Shown: positions 8,992 through 18,186 of the stretch, in pieces
How positions within the stretch are numbered: position 1 is the first letter of the stretch
Layout of the letters: each line of letters opens with the position of its first letter
Source of the DNA: Neoroseomonas lacus
GTDB lineage: Bacteria > Pseudomonadota > Alphaproteobacteria > Acetobacterales > Acetobacteraceae
DNA: 64,000 nt
NCBI RefSeq assembly: GCF_014644535.1
Contig: NZ_BMKW01000013.1
Span: forward strand, 123,569-187,568
Reading direction: 5' to 3'
Notes under the pieces: generated by a model
Told to the model about the DNA's origin: nothing
Database searches by the model: none
Seen by the model: only the letters and a program-made list of their open reading frames with translations
Translations under genes and position numbers: made by a program

Positions 8992-11892
8992 ATGCGACGG
9001 AAGTCCGCCCCCCACTCGGAATATCTGCGCGCTATGTTCGAACCTCGGGTCCGGGCCGTCCTCGGCCCAACCAATACCGGCAAGACGCATCTCGCCATCG
9101 AGCGCCTGCTGGCTCATTCGTCGGGCATCATCGGATTCCCGCTGCGCCTGCTGGCGCGCGAGAATTACGACCGCATGGTCGCTCAAAAGGGCGAGAAGCT
9201 CGTCGCGCTGATCACGGGGGAGGAGAAGATCGTCCCCCCCGAGGCGAAGTGGTTCGCCTGCACGGTCGAGGCGATGCCGCTCGACCGCCCGGTCGAATTC
9301 CTTGCCATCGACGAGATCCAGCTCTGCGCGGACCCTGACCGCGGACACGTCTTCACCGACCGGCTGTTGCATGCGCGCGGCATGGTCGAGACGATGTTTC
9401 TCGGTGCCGAGACCATCGCGCCGCTGCTGCGCCGCTTGGTGCCGCGCGCCGAGATCGAGACCCGCCCGCGCCTGTCGCAGTTGACCTATGCAGGTCCAGC
9501 AAAGCTGACGCGGCTGCCGGCGCGTTCGGCGATCGTCGCCTTCTCTGCACAGGAAGTTTACGCGATCGCCGAAGCGGTGCGCCGCCGTCGTGGCGGCTGC
9601 GCCGTCGTGATGGGGCGGCTTTCCCCACGCACGCGCAATGCGCAGGTCGCGTTGTACCAGAATCGCGAAGTCGATTTCCTGGTCGCCACCGATGCGATCG
9701 GGATGGGGCTGAACATGGATGTCGACCATGTCGCCTTCGCCGCCCTGTCGAAGTTCGACGGCCAGCAACCGCGGCCGCTGACCGCGCAGGAAGTCGCGCA
9801 GATCGCCGGCCGCGCCGGGCGCGGCATGAAGGATGGCAGCTTCGGCACCACCGCCGAATGCCCCGCCATGCCGGACGAGATCGTCGCCGCGGTCGAGACC
9901 CACGCCTTCGAGCCGATCGCCCAGCTCGCCTGGCGCAATTCGGACCTCGACTTCACTTCGATCGACGGGCTGCTCGGTAGCCTGGCGATGAATCCGCCGC
10001 AGGCGGGCCTCGCCAAGGGGCATGACGCGGTCGACCACATCACCCTCGAAGCCCTGTCGCGCGATGTCGAGGTGCGCGGCCTCGCCGACACCATGTCGCG
10101 CGTGCGGCTGCTGTGGGAAGCCTGCCAGGTGCCGGATTTCCGCAAGCTGGCCGATGACAGCCACACCGCACTGTGCAGCAAGCTGTTCACGCATCTGGCG
10201 CGCGACGGCAAGCTGCCGAAGGACTGGGTGTCCTCCTCGCTGGCGGTGCTCGAACGCACCGATGGCGACCTCGACACGCTGATGGCGCGGATCACCGCGA
10301 TTCGCGTCTGGGCCTACATCGCCGCGCGCAATGACTGGATCGACGACGCCCCGTCGCTGCAGGCCGATGCCCGGCGTGCGGAGGACATGGTCTCCGACGC
10401 GCTGCATGAGACGCTGACGGCGCGTTTCGTCGACCGCCGCGCCGCCCACCTGATCCGCAAGATGGACGACACCGAGGAGGAACTGCTCTCCGCCGTCACC
10501 CGTCGTGGCGAGGTGGTGGTCGAGGGTCATCCGGTCGGCCATGTGAAGGGCTTCGCCTTCGAGCCCGATTCCGAGACGGTGGATGAGGAGGAGCGCCGCG
10601 TCGTCCTGCGCGCTGCCCGTCGTGCGCTGGTCGCCGAGATCCCGCGCCGCGTCGCCATGCTGGAAGCGGCGAAGGACGACGCCTTCGCGCTGACGCCCTC
10701 GCACAAGATCACCTGGGCCTATTCCCACGCGCCGAACATGCCGGCGGGCCTCGGCGACATCGCCGAGGTGGCGAAGCTGAAGCCGGGCTCCGAGCCTTCC
10801 AAGCCGCAGGTCGAGGTGCTGGCGAGCGAATTCCTCGACGGCGCGCAGCGCGAACGCATCCGCGAGCGGCTGGCGACCTGGCTGGAGGCGCTGATCAAGC
10901 GCGAACTCGGCGCCATTTTCACCGCCGAAGGCAAGGCCGCCGAGGACAACACCCTGCGCGGCCCGGCCTTCCGGCTGCGCGAGGAACTCGGCTTGGCGAT
11001 GGGTCGGACCGACCCGGAGATTCGCCCGGATCTGCGCCAGAAGCTGAAGGCCATCGGCATCCGCGCCGGGCGTTACGCGCTGTTCGTGCCAGAGGCGATG
11101 AAGCCCAAGGCGATGGCGTTGCGCGCCCAGCTCTGGTCGCTACTGCGTGGGATCGAGGCCCCGAAGCTGCCCGGTGGCGGCCTCATCGCCATCCCGGTGC
11201 GCGAGGACTGGCCGCGCGGCTTCGCCGAGACAATGGGCTGGCTGCCGGCCGGCCCGGTGTTGCTGCGGTTGGACGTGGCGGAACGCATCGCCGGCGAGAT
11301 CGGCCATCTGACGCGCCGCGCGCCGGCCATGCTGCCGGTCGACTTGGCGAGCCGGCTCGGCATCAAGGGCGAGATGCTCGGCCCGGTGCTGGACGCCATG
11401 GGCTTCCGCCTGATGCCTGCCGAAGTGCTGGAGGAGACCGCCTTCGGCCCGCCTGCCCCGGCGCGCATCGCCCATGCCCGGCCGCCGCGCCAGGAACACC
11501 ATCGCGGCCCGCGTCGCGATGAACAGCGTGGCCCCCGCCGCGACGACCAGCGCGGCCCTAAGCGGGACGAGCAGCAGCGTGGCCCGCGGCGTGACGACCG
11601 CCGCGGTCCGCGCCCGGATGCCGCGCCCGTCGCCGAGGGTGCCGCGCCCGCCGAGGCCGGGACCGCCGAGGCGCCGCGCCAGGACGCGCGCCCGCCCAGG
11701 CAGGACCAGCGCCCGCCGCGCCAGGACCAACGCCCGCCGCGCAACGACCAGCGCCAGGGTGGCAAGCCCTACCAGGGCGACCGTGACCGCGACCGCCCGC
11801 GTCGCCCGCGCGAGGAACGCGTGCAGCTACCTTCCATGCCGCGCCCGGACAGCCCCTTTGCCGTCCTGGCCAATCTGCTGAAGAAGGACTGA
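8992..11892 (+). CDS. SUV3/MgpS-like DEAD-box family RNA helicase with disordered RG/RDDQ tail
   Basis: The 966-residue protein belongs to the Suv3-like superfamily 2 helicases. Walker A GPTNTGKTH lies near residue 23, the DEIQ box (AIDEIQLC) near 105, and QIAGRAGRGMKDG is motif VI. Substrates are probably structured RNA. Residues from about 830 on form a low-complexity tail rich in RGPRRDDQ- and PPRQDQR-type repeats, ending in a conserved-looking short segment (SPFAVLANLLKKD). The ATG at 8992 is chosen because an earlier in-frame ATG at 8938 would overlap the divergent MFS start; 9034 is a further option. The gene for an S4-domain protein follows after one base. Confidence 0.88.
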   Translation: MRRKSAPHSEYLRAMFEPRVRAVLGPTNTGKTHLAIERLLAHSSGIIGFPLRLLARENYDRMVAQKGEKLVALITGEEKIVPPEAKWFACTVEAMPLDRPVEFLAIDEIQLCADPDRGHVFTDRLLHARGMVETMFLGAETIAPLLRRLVPRAEIETRPRLSQLTYAGPAKLTRLPARSAIVAFSAQEVYAIAEAVRRRRGGCAVVMGRLSPRTRNAQVALYQNREVDFLVATDAIGMGLNMDVDHVAFAALSKFDGQQPRPLTAQEVAQIAGRAGRGMKDGSFGTTAECPAMPDEIVAAVETHAFEPIAQLAWRNSDLDFTSIDGLLGSLAMNPPQAGLAKGHDAVDHITLEALSRDVEVRGLADTMSRVRLLWEACQVPDFRKLADDSHTALCSKLFTHLARDGKLPKDWVSSSLAVLERTDGDLDTLMARITAIRVWAYIAARNDWIDDAPSLQADARRAEDMVSDALHETLTARFVDRRAAHLIRKMDDTEEELLSAVTRRGEVVVEGHPVGHVKGFAFEPDSETVDEEERRVVLRAARRALVAEIPRRVAMLEAAKDDAFALTPSHKITWAYSHAPNMPAGLGDIAEVAKLKPGSEPSKPQVEVLASEFLDGAQRERIRERLATWLEALIKRELGAIFTAEGKAAEDNTLRGPAFRLREELGLAMGRTDPEIRPDLRQKLKAIGIRAGRYALFVPEAMKPKAMALRAQLWSLLRGIEAPKLPGGGLIAIPVREDWPRGFAETMGWLPAGPVLLRLDVAERIAGEIGHLTRRAPAMLPVDLASRLGIKGEMLGPVLDAMGFRLMPAEVLEETAFGPPAPARIAHARPPRQEHHRGPRRDEQRGPRRDDQRGPKRDEQQRGPRRDDRRGPRPDAAPVAEGAAPAEAGTAEAPRQDARPPRQDQRPPRQDQRPPRNDQRQGGKPYQGDRDRDRPRRPREERVQLPSMPRPDSPFAVLANLLKKD

Positions 11893-11893
11893 C

Positions 11894-12187
11894 ATGGTGG
11901 CGGACGGGCGCGAGGCACAACGCCTCGATGCCTGGCTGTGGTGCGCGCGTCTGCGCAAGACGCGCGCTGATTGCGCCAAGCTGGTCGAAGCCGGCGTAGT
12001 GCGCATCAACCGCCTGCCGACCGACAAGCCGCATGCCCGGGTGCGCCCGGGCGATGTGCTGACCATCGCCCAGGGACGCGGCGAAACCGGGCGCATCGCC
12101 GTGTGGCGGGTAGTCGCGCTCGCCGAACGGCGCGGGCCGGCGGCGGAGGCCCAGGCCCTGTACGAGGATCTGTCCGGCACTGGGTGA
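11894..12187 (+). CDS. hslR: S4-domain RNA-binding protein, Hsp15 (HslR) family
   Basis: The 97-residue basic protein starts with an S4 fold (QRLDAWLWCARLRKTRADCAKL, with VRINRLPTDKPHARVRPGD following), the signature of Hsp15, which binds stalled 50S subunits carrying peptidyl-tRNA. It begins two bases after the helicase stop codon and is surely co-transcribed with it. Helicase plus S4 protein is a recurrent pair in alphaproteobacteria. The ferredoxin and CarD genes that often follow are not present here; a convergent hydrolase gene is. Confidence 0.88.
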   Translation: MVADGREAQRLDAWLWCARLRKTRADCAKLVEAGVVRINRLPTDKPHARVRPGDVLTIAQGRGETGRIAVWRVVALAERRGPAAEAQALYEDLSGTG

Positions 12188-12220
12188 TTGGGGAATGCCC
12201 CGGTGCCGGGCGTCGCCTCG

Positions 12221-13330
12221 CTACCGCAGGAAGTCGAGCAGCAGCCGCACGGTCTCCACTGGCCGTTCCTGTTGGACCCAGTGCCCGGCGCCGGCCACCA
12301 GATGCGTGCCGCGCCAATCGGCGGTGGCCTCGGTTTCCATCTTGTGCAGCGCGCCCGGTGACTGCTGCACGCCCCAGTCCCGCGCGCCGCCGATGAAGGT
12401 CGCCGGCACCTCGATCCGGCGGCCGGCGAAGGCCTCCATTTCCATGTTCGTGCCGAGGAAGCGCGTGCGGTAGCCGTTCAGCCCGCCCTGAAAACCGCTG
12501 CGTCCGTATTCGGCAGCATAGACCGCGAGGTCAGCCTCGGTCAGCCATGTGCAGGCGGCGATGTGGTCGGCGGAGGGCATTTCATGCGCCACCGTCTGCG
12601 GCATCGTCTCGGCGGCATCCATCACATAGTAGGTGGGCAGCTTGGCGAGTTCCTCGGCCGTCCAGCCCTTCAGCGGGAAGACGTCATTGCCCGCCCAGTC
12701 GCCCGATTTGTGGTGGTAATAGGCGCGCAGGAAAGCGTGCAGGCCCTGTGGCGGGGCGATCATGTCGCCATTCGCCGGGCGGGTCGCGTAGTACCAATGG
12801 TAGTGCTTGCGCGGCCGCGGCAGAGCGGCGAGCGCCTGCGCGATGTCGGCCGCCGGCGCGCGGTCGGATGAACCGAGGGCGGGCGGGCCGGCGAAGGGCG
12901 CGCTCATCAGCGCGACGCGGCGGAACACGTCCGGCCGCACCAGCGCGCAGTGCGCCGCGACGGGGGAGCCGAAATCATGCCCGATCACGGCATGGACGGC
13001 CGGCACGCCAAGCGTCTTCAGCAGGGCGAGTTGGTCGCGCACCAGGTTGAGCATCGCGAAGGGCCTGAGGTCGGTGTCATAGGCGTCCGACCAGCCGATG
13101 GTGCGGCCATAGCCGCGCTGATCCGGCGCGATGACGTGAAACCCCGCCTCGGCCAAGGGAACCATCACGCGCCGCCAGGAGACGGCGAGCTCGGGAAAGC
13201 CGTGCAGCAACAGCAACACGGGCCGGCCGGCCTCGCCGGCTTCCAGCACATGCATGGTCAGGCCGTTGATACCCGGCACCATGCGCGACCGGATGCCGGC
13301 GGGCAGGAGTTCGGGGCTGAGCGGATCCAT
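12221..13330 (-). CDS. Epoxide hydrolase-like alpha/beta hydrolase
   Basis: A 369-residue alpha/beta hydrolase. It has the oxyanion motif HGFPELAVSWR, nucleophile Asp in IGHDFGSPVA, a cap domain with GGLNGYR carrying a candidate ring-opening Tyr, and catalytic His in GAGHWVQQERP. This combination is typical of soluble epoxide hydrolases (EC 3.3.2), which open epoxides to diols; haloalkane dehalogenases are the nearest alternative. The start ATG at 13330 is preceded by GGAAGGAA. No signal peptide, so cytoplasmic. It is monocistronic, convergent with hslR and divergent from the acyl-CoA synthetase gene. Confidence 0.85.
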   Translation of the reverse strand: MDPLSPELLPAGIRSRMVPGINGLTMHVLEAGEAGRPVLLLLHGFPELAVSWRRVMVPLAEAGFHVIAPDQRGYGRTIGWSDAYDTDLRPFAMLNLVRDQLALLKTLGVPAVHAVIGHDFGSPVAAHCALVRPDVFRRVALMSAPFAGPPALGSSDRAPAADIAQALAALPRPRKHYHWYYATRPANGDMIAPPQGLHAFLRAYYHHKSGDWAGNDVFPLKGWTAEELAKLPTYYVMDAAETMPQTVAHEMPSADHIAACTWLTEADLAVYAAEYGRSGFQGGLNGYRTRFLGTNMEMEAFAGRRIEVPATFIGGARDWGVQQSPGALHKMETEATADWRGTHLVAGAGHWVQQERPVETVRLLLDFLR

Positions 13331-13394
13331 GAGCGTTCCTTCCTTGTGTGTTGTCGCGCATCCGGCCAGCGAACCGCACGCGGAGCAAGACCGT

Positions 13395-13470
13395 CGATTT
13401 CGCAGAAATCGGACGAAGGTGCAGGAAACTGAGTTTCCTGCCGGGGGTGCTCGAGGGGCAGCGCCCCTCG
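13395..13470. repeat. Triple-hairpin intergenic element, copy 1
   Basis: Three compact perfect hairpins follow one another: GATTTC-GCA-GAAATC (13396-13410), GCAGGAAAC-TGA-GTTTCCTGC (13421-13441) and CGAGGGGC-AGC-GCCCCTCG (13452-13470). A second copy in the opposite orientation occurs at 40477-40551. The unit lies between the divergent epoxide hydrolase and acyl-CoA synthetase genes. Confidence 0.75.
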
Positions 13471-13523
13471 ACCTTTTCCGCCTCGGTTTGACGCTTCGGC
13501 CTGTGGCGCCGACCCTCCGCCCC

Positions 13524-15056
13524 ATGAGGGATGGAATCGCCTGGTCGAACGACCTGCTCACCATCGCGGCCCGCTTTGGCGACCGCGTTGCCGTGACTGA
13601 TGGCCTGCAATCGATGAGCTTCGCCACGCTGGCCGCGCGGGCGCATGCGCTGGCGCACCGGCTGCGCGCGGCGGGCGTCGTGCCTGGGGCGCCGGTGGCG
13701 ACCCTGGTGCCGAATGGGGTGGAGGCGCCCTGGGTCAGCTATGGCGTGACGATCGCCGGCGCTGCCGAGGTGCCGGTCAACGCCCATTCCACCGATACCG
13801 AAATCCTCTGGTTCGCCGAGTTGACCGGCTTCCGCCGTATCCTCGCCCCGGCCGCGCAGGCGGAACGGCTGGCGGCGCTCGGCTTCGAGCCCTGGCCGAT
13901 CGAGGCGATCGCCCCGGACCCCGCGCCCGTGGCCCTGCCACCGGTGCCGGCCGATGCCTGGGGGCGGCTGATCTTCACCTCGGGCACCACGGGCCGACCC
14001 AAGGCGATCGTGCATACCCATGGTGGCCGCTGGACCGCGCATCTGCTGCAGCGCGCCGTGCTGCCTTTCACCCCCGGCCGCGGCGACCGCATCCTGCTGA
14101 TGACGCCGTATGTGCATGGTGCCTCGCTGATCGCCGCCGCCTGGCTGGAACAGGGGGCCGAGGTGGTGCTGCAGGATGGCGTTCGCGCCGAGGCGATCGC
14201 ACCGATCCTCGAAGCCGGTCCGTCGGCCATCTTCGCGCCGCCGACGGTGCTGGCGAAGATCCTCTCGCTGTTTCCCGGTCGGCGATTCGAGGGGGTGCGC
14301 TGCATCTTCACCGGCACCTCGACTCTGTCGCGCGGCTTGTGGCAGCGGGCGGCGGAGGCCTTCGGCCCGGTGGTGCGCATCACCTATGGCATGAGCGAGT
14401 GCTTCAACCCGATCACCGTGCTGGAAGCGCCGGAGGTGGCCGAATTAATGGCGGCCGAGGACCAGGGCCTCGGCGCCTGCCTCGGCTGGCCGGCGCCGGG
14501 GGTGGAGGTGTCCATCCGCGACGAGGAGGGCGCGCCACTGCCGGCGCTGGAGCCGGGCGAGATATGGCTGCGCGGGCGGCACATGAATGCCGGCACAATC
14601 AGCGGCGCGGGCTTCGCCGCCCGGCCGCCAGGGGCTTGGCACCGCACCGGGGACCTCGGTGCGATCGACTTGCGCGGGCGGCTGCACCTGTCGGGCCGGG
14701 CGGCGGATGTCATGAAATCGGGCGGCTACCGCATCCACCCGGGTGAGATCGAGACGGTGCTGGACGGCGCGGCGGCCGGACGGGCGATCTGCGTGCTCGG
14801 CCTGGCCTCGGATTACTGGGGGGAGGTGATCGTCGCCGTCGCCGAGAACCCGCCGCCGGGTTGGCAGGAGGAGGCCGCGACGCGCATCGCCGCCCTGGCG
14901 CGGCACAAGCATCCGCGCGCCTGGCTGACGCTGCCCGAACTGCCGCGCAACGCCCAGGGCAAGGTGGTCCGTGCCCGGGTGCGGGAAGCGATCCTCGCCA
15001 CCCATGCGCTGGAGGACGGGCCGCGCCCGAAACTTGTGGCACGAGGGCCGCAGTAG
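13524..15056 (+). CDS. AMP-dependent acyl-CoA synthetase/ligase
   Basis: A 510-residue member of the ANL adenylating family, which activates a carboxylic acid as acyl-AMP and then forms the CoA thioester. The P-loop-like motif IFTSGTTGRPKAIVHTH (about residues 151-167), the YGMSE motif, the WHRTGDLG hinge region and the C-terminal catalytic lysine motif LPRNAQGKV are all visible. The acid substrate is not evident. ATG 13524 gives the shortest product with a complete N-terminal domain; a longer frame upstream runs through the hairpin repeat and is unlikely. A Bug-type receptor gene lies 261 bp downstream. Confidence 0.9.
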   Translation: MRDGIAWSNDLLTIAARFGDRVAVTDGLQSMSFATLAARAHALAHRLRAAGVVPGAPVATLVPNGVEAPWVSYGVTIAGAAEVPVNAHSTDTEILWFAELTGFRRILAPAAQAERLAALGFEPWPIEAIAPDPAPVALPPVPADAWGRLIFTSGTTGRPKAIVHTHGGRWTAHLLQRAVLPFTPGRGDRILLMTPYVHGASLIAAAWLEQGAEVVLQDGVRAEAIAPILEAGPSAIFAPPTVLAKILSLFPGRRFEGVRCIFTGTSTLSRGLWQRAAEAFGPVVRITYGMSECFNPITVLEAPEVAELMAAEDQGLGACLGWPAPGVEVSIRDEEGAPLPALEPGEIWLRGRHMNAGTISGAGFAARPPGAWHRTGDLGAIDLRGRLHLSGRAADVMKSGGYRIHPGEIETVLDGAAAGRAICVLGLASDYWGEVIVAVAENPPPGWQEEAATRIAALARHKHPRAWLTLPELPRNAQGKVVRARVREAILATHALEDGPRPKLVARGPQ

Positions 15057-15184
15057 CCAGCCAAGCGGCACACGACACGGCGGCGGCACACCATCCCGGC
15101 TTGCTGCGACCAAAGGCCGAGACGATCATCGGCGCCTATTTTTCGAAGGATCGCGCCTGTTTTAGAGACGCGTGCTGACGCGGC

Positions 15185-15218
15185 GCGCGGGGCGCAGCCT
15201 ATGGCGAGTGCCCCGCGC
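15185..15218 (+). terminator. Hairpin downstream of the acyl-CoA synthetase gene
   Basis: GCGCGGGGC (15185-15193) and GCCCCGCGC (15210-15218) form a perfect 9-bp stem with a 16-nt loop in the 261-bp gap before the Bug receptor gene. No T-tract follows, so the terminator role is uncertain. Confidence 0.4.
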
Positions 15219-15317
15219 CGGGTTTGCCCCCATCGCGAAGCGCGGCAAAACGTGCTGAGATGATGTCAACCAGGCGGGATAACCGCCGGCCAACCCTGTT
15301 CAGGAAGGAACGTCCGG

Positions 15318-16298
15318 ATGCCGAAGGCGCTACGCCTCGCGCTTGCTCTCATTGCCTGCTGCCTGCCTGGCCTCGCCGCCGCCCAGTCACAGGCGCCCTG
15401 GCCAAGCCGGCCGATCCGCCTCGTCATTCCGTGGCCACCGGGCCAAGCCACCGACCTCGCCGGCCGGGTGATCGCCCAACGCCTGCAGGAGCGCCTCGGC
15501 CAACCGGTCGTGCCTGAAAACCGGGCAGGCGCCGGTGGTAGCATCGGCTCCGACGTGGTCGCCAAGGCCGCGCCGGATGGCTACACGCTGCTCGCCGGGT
15601 CCTCCGGGCCGATCACCATCGCGCCGTTGTTGCAGCGCCTGCCCTATGACCCCACGCGTGACCTGACGCCGATCGCGATGTTCGGCGTGTCGCCCTATCT
15701 GCTGGTGGTGAAACCCGATTTCCCCGCGCAGAACATCCAGGAATTCATCGCCCTGCTGCGGGCACGACCAGGGCACTACACCTTCGGGTCGTCAGGCACC
15801 GCGGCGACCGCACATCTGATCATCGAGGCGTTCAATGCCGCCGCCGGGATCGAGGCGCTGCATGTGCCGTTCGCCGGCAGCTCGCCCTCGATGACGGCGC
15901 TGATGGGCGGGCAGATCAACTACAGCATCGAGACGATGGCCGCGACCAACCCGCTGGTGCGCCAGGGCGCGCTACGGGCGCTCGGCATCTCGCTGTCGGC
16001 CGGCAGCTCACTGGCGCCTGGCGTCGAACCCTTCGCCCGCCAGCCGGGGGCGTTGGCCGGCTTCGATGCCGGTGCCTGGGTCGGGTTGATGGGTCCGGGC
16101 CACCTGCCGGAGCCGATCGTCGAGCGGCTCGCCGCCGAGGTGGTCGCGGCGATGGCCCAGCCCGAGATCCGCGCCCGCTTCGAGAGCATCAGCGTCGAGC
16201 CGATCCCGCGCACGGGCGCCGCGTTCAACACCTATCTCGCGGAACAGCGCGCGCTGTTCCAGGGCATCATCCAGCGGGCCAATATCCGGCTGGATTAG
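15318..16298 (+). CDS. Bug/TctC-family tripartite tricarboxylate transporter receptor
   Basis: A 326-residue periplasmic substrate-binding protein with a signal peptide (MPKALRLALALIACCLPGLA, cut near AAAQ). The core begins with WPSRPIRLVIPWPPG and contains VPENRAGAGGSIG and APDGYTLLAG, the typical Bug (Bordetella uptake gene) landmarks. These proteins bind carboxylates such as nicotinate, tricarboxylates or aromatic acids. No TctA/TctB membrane genes are nearby, so it is an orphan receptor. The start is preceded by GGAAGGAA. The acyl-CoA synthetase gene upstream could hint at an organic acid ligand, but that is weak inference. Confidence 0.92.
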   Translation: MPKALRLALALIACCLPGLAAAQSQAPWPSRPIRLVIPWPPGQATDLAGRVIAQRLQERLGQPVVPENRAGAGGSIGSDVVAKAAPDGYTLLAGSSGPITIAPLLQRLPYDPTRDLTPIAMFGVSPYLLVVKPDFPAQNIQEFIALLRARPGHYTFGSSGTAATAHLIIEAFNAAAGIEALHVPFAGSSPSMTALMGGQINYSIETMAATNPLVRQGALRALGISLSAGSSLAPGVEPFARQPGALAGFDAGAWVGLMGPGHLPEPIVERLAAEVVAAMAQPEIRARFESISVEPIPRTGAAFNTYLAEQRALFQGIIQRANIRLD

Positions 16299-16315
16299 AG
16301 CGCTTTCCGACTATG

Positions 16316-16348
16316 CCAACGGCATGAGTCAAAGGCTCATGTCGTTGG
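16316..16348 (+). terminator. Terminator-like hairpin after the Bug receptor gene
   Basis: CCAACGGCATGAG (16316-16328) pairs with CTCATGTCGTTGG (16336-16348), 12 of 13 bases, with a 7-nt loop, then TTTCAAG. It lies between the convergent Bug and UbiH-like genes. Confidence 0.55.
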
Positions 16349-16405
16349 TTTCAAGATACAAGGCGCTGCAGGAGCGACGTGCAGGGCTGCCATCGGGCAT
16401 CGGCA

Positions 16406-17629
16406 TCAGGACAGCGACGCGCTCGCCAAGCCCATCGCCCGCGCCGCGAAGAAGCGCTTGAGTCCCGGCAATCGGTCCACCGCCGCGATACCGAGCCGTC
16501 GCGCCAGCCGCACCGGCGGCAGCGGCGAGGTGAACAGCCGCTCCAGCACATGTGTCGCGCCGAGCATCACAAGACTGTCGGGCCGCCGCGCCGCCTGGTA
16601 GCGCGCCAGCAGCGCCGGTCCGCCCGGATCCTCCCCGGCCCGCACCGCAGCGACCACCATCTCGGCGAGGGCGGCGACGTCGCGGAAGCCGAGGTTCAGC
16701 CCCTGCCCGGCGATCGGGTGAATGCCATGCGCGGCGTCACCCACCAGCGCCAGCCGTTCGGCTGTATAGCGGGCGGCATGCATGGCGCTCAGCGGATAGG
16801 ACCAGCGCCGGCCGATCGGCGTCACCGCACCCAGCCGGTCACCGATCCGCGCGGCAATCTGCCGCCCATAGGCCGCATCGTCGAGCGCGAGGCAGCGCTT
16901 GGCCACCGCCGTCCGCTCGGTCCAGACGATGGCGCTGACATGCGGGTGGCCCGGGATGCCCTGCATGGGCAATTGGGCGAAGGGCCCATGGGGCAGGAAC
17001 TGCTCCACCGCCTGATTGTGGTGCGGCCTCTCATGCGCGACCGCGCCGACAATGCCGAGGCAGTGATAGTCGAGCCGCGTCACCGGGATGCCGGCCGCCT
17101 GGCGCAGGGGCGACTGCCGCCCCTCGGCACCGACGACGAGACGCGCCCGGATCTCCTGCCCGCTCGACAGGCGGATGCTGACTTTTTCAGCACTTCGCTC
17201 CACCGTGGCGGTGGCGGGCGCGAAGACCGACAATTCGGGCAATGAAGGCAGCCGGGCATTGAGAGCGACGCGCAGCGAGCGCGCCTCGACCATCCATCCA
17301 AAGGGCTCGCCGCCGAGCTCGGCATGGTCGAAATGCAGCGACAGCGGCGAGGCATGTTCGCCGGGGCGGCCGTCGGCGACCTGGATTCCGAGGATCGGGC
17401 AAGGCTCCTCGGGCAGGTTTTCCCAGACCCCCGCGGCATCGAGCAGCCGGCGGGAGGTCAACGCGATCGCATAGGCGCGGCCGTCGAAGGCCGGCATTTC
17501 CATCGGCGGCAGCGGCGCGGCATCGACCACCGCGGCGCGCACGCCACCATCGGCAAGGGCGGCGGCCAGGGTGGCGCCAACGGGGCCGGCGCCGAGGATG
17601 CAGACCTCGACTTCGAGGGGTGTTGTCAT
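16406..17629 (-). CDS. UbiH/UbiF/Coq6-family FAD-dependent hydroxylase
   Basis: A 407-residue flavoprotein monooxygenase. The N-terminal FAD ADP-binding motif GAGPVGATLA (about 13-22), the DGRAYAIA segment and the second FAD motif GDAAHGIHPIAGQGLNLG near residue 290 are those of the ubiquinone hydroxylase family. These enzymes hydroxylate the ring of polyprenyl-phenol intermediates in ubiquinone synthesis. Which ring position is modified cannot be told, so no symbol is given. It is monocistronic and divergent from glnK-amtB. Confidence 0.87.
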   Translation of the reverse strand: MTTPLEVEVCILGAGPVGATLAAALADGGVRAAVVDAAPLPPMEMPAFDGRAYAIALTSRRLLDAAGVWENLPEEPCPILGIQVADGRPGEHASPLSLHFDHAELGGEPFGWMVEARSLRVALNARLPSLPELSVFAPATATVERSAEKVSIRLSSGQEIRARLVVGAEGRQSPLRQAAGIPVTRLDYHCLGIVGAVAHERPHHNQAVEQFLPHGPFAQLPMQGIPGHPHVSAIVWTERTAVAKRCLALDDAAYGRQIAARIGDRLGAVTPIGRRWSYPLSAMHAARYTAERLALVGDAAHGIHPIAGQGLNLGFRDVAALAEMVVAAVRAGEDPGGPALLARYQAARRPDSLVMLGATHVLERLFTSPLPPVRLARRLGIAAVDRLPGLKRFFAARAMGLASASLS

Positions 17630-17684
17630 GCGCTCAATCTAGGGCCGAACGGTCCGGCTGCCAGCATGCTCCGCTTTTGTGCTG

Positions 17685-18151
<467 letters not shown>

Positions 18152-18186
18152 GGCCGGCGACCATGCACGGAAAGGACACAAACAAG

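Noticed and set aside
6479..9211. 910-residue plus-strand frame across the serine hydrolase and MFS genes
   Set aside because: It runs antisense to two well-supported genes and is Arg/Pro/Gln-rich without motifs.
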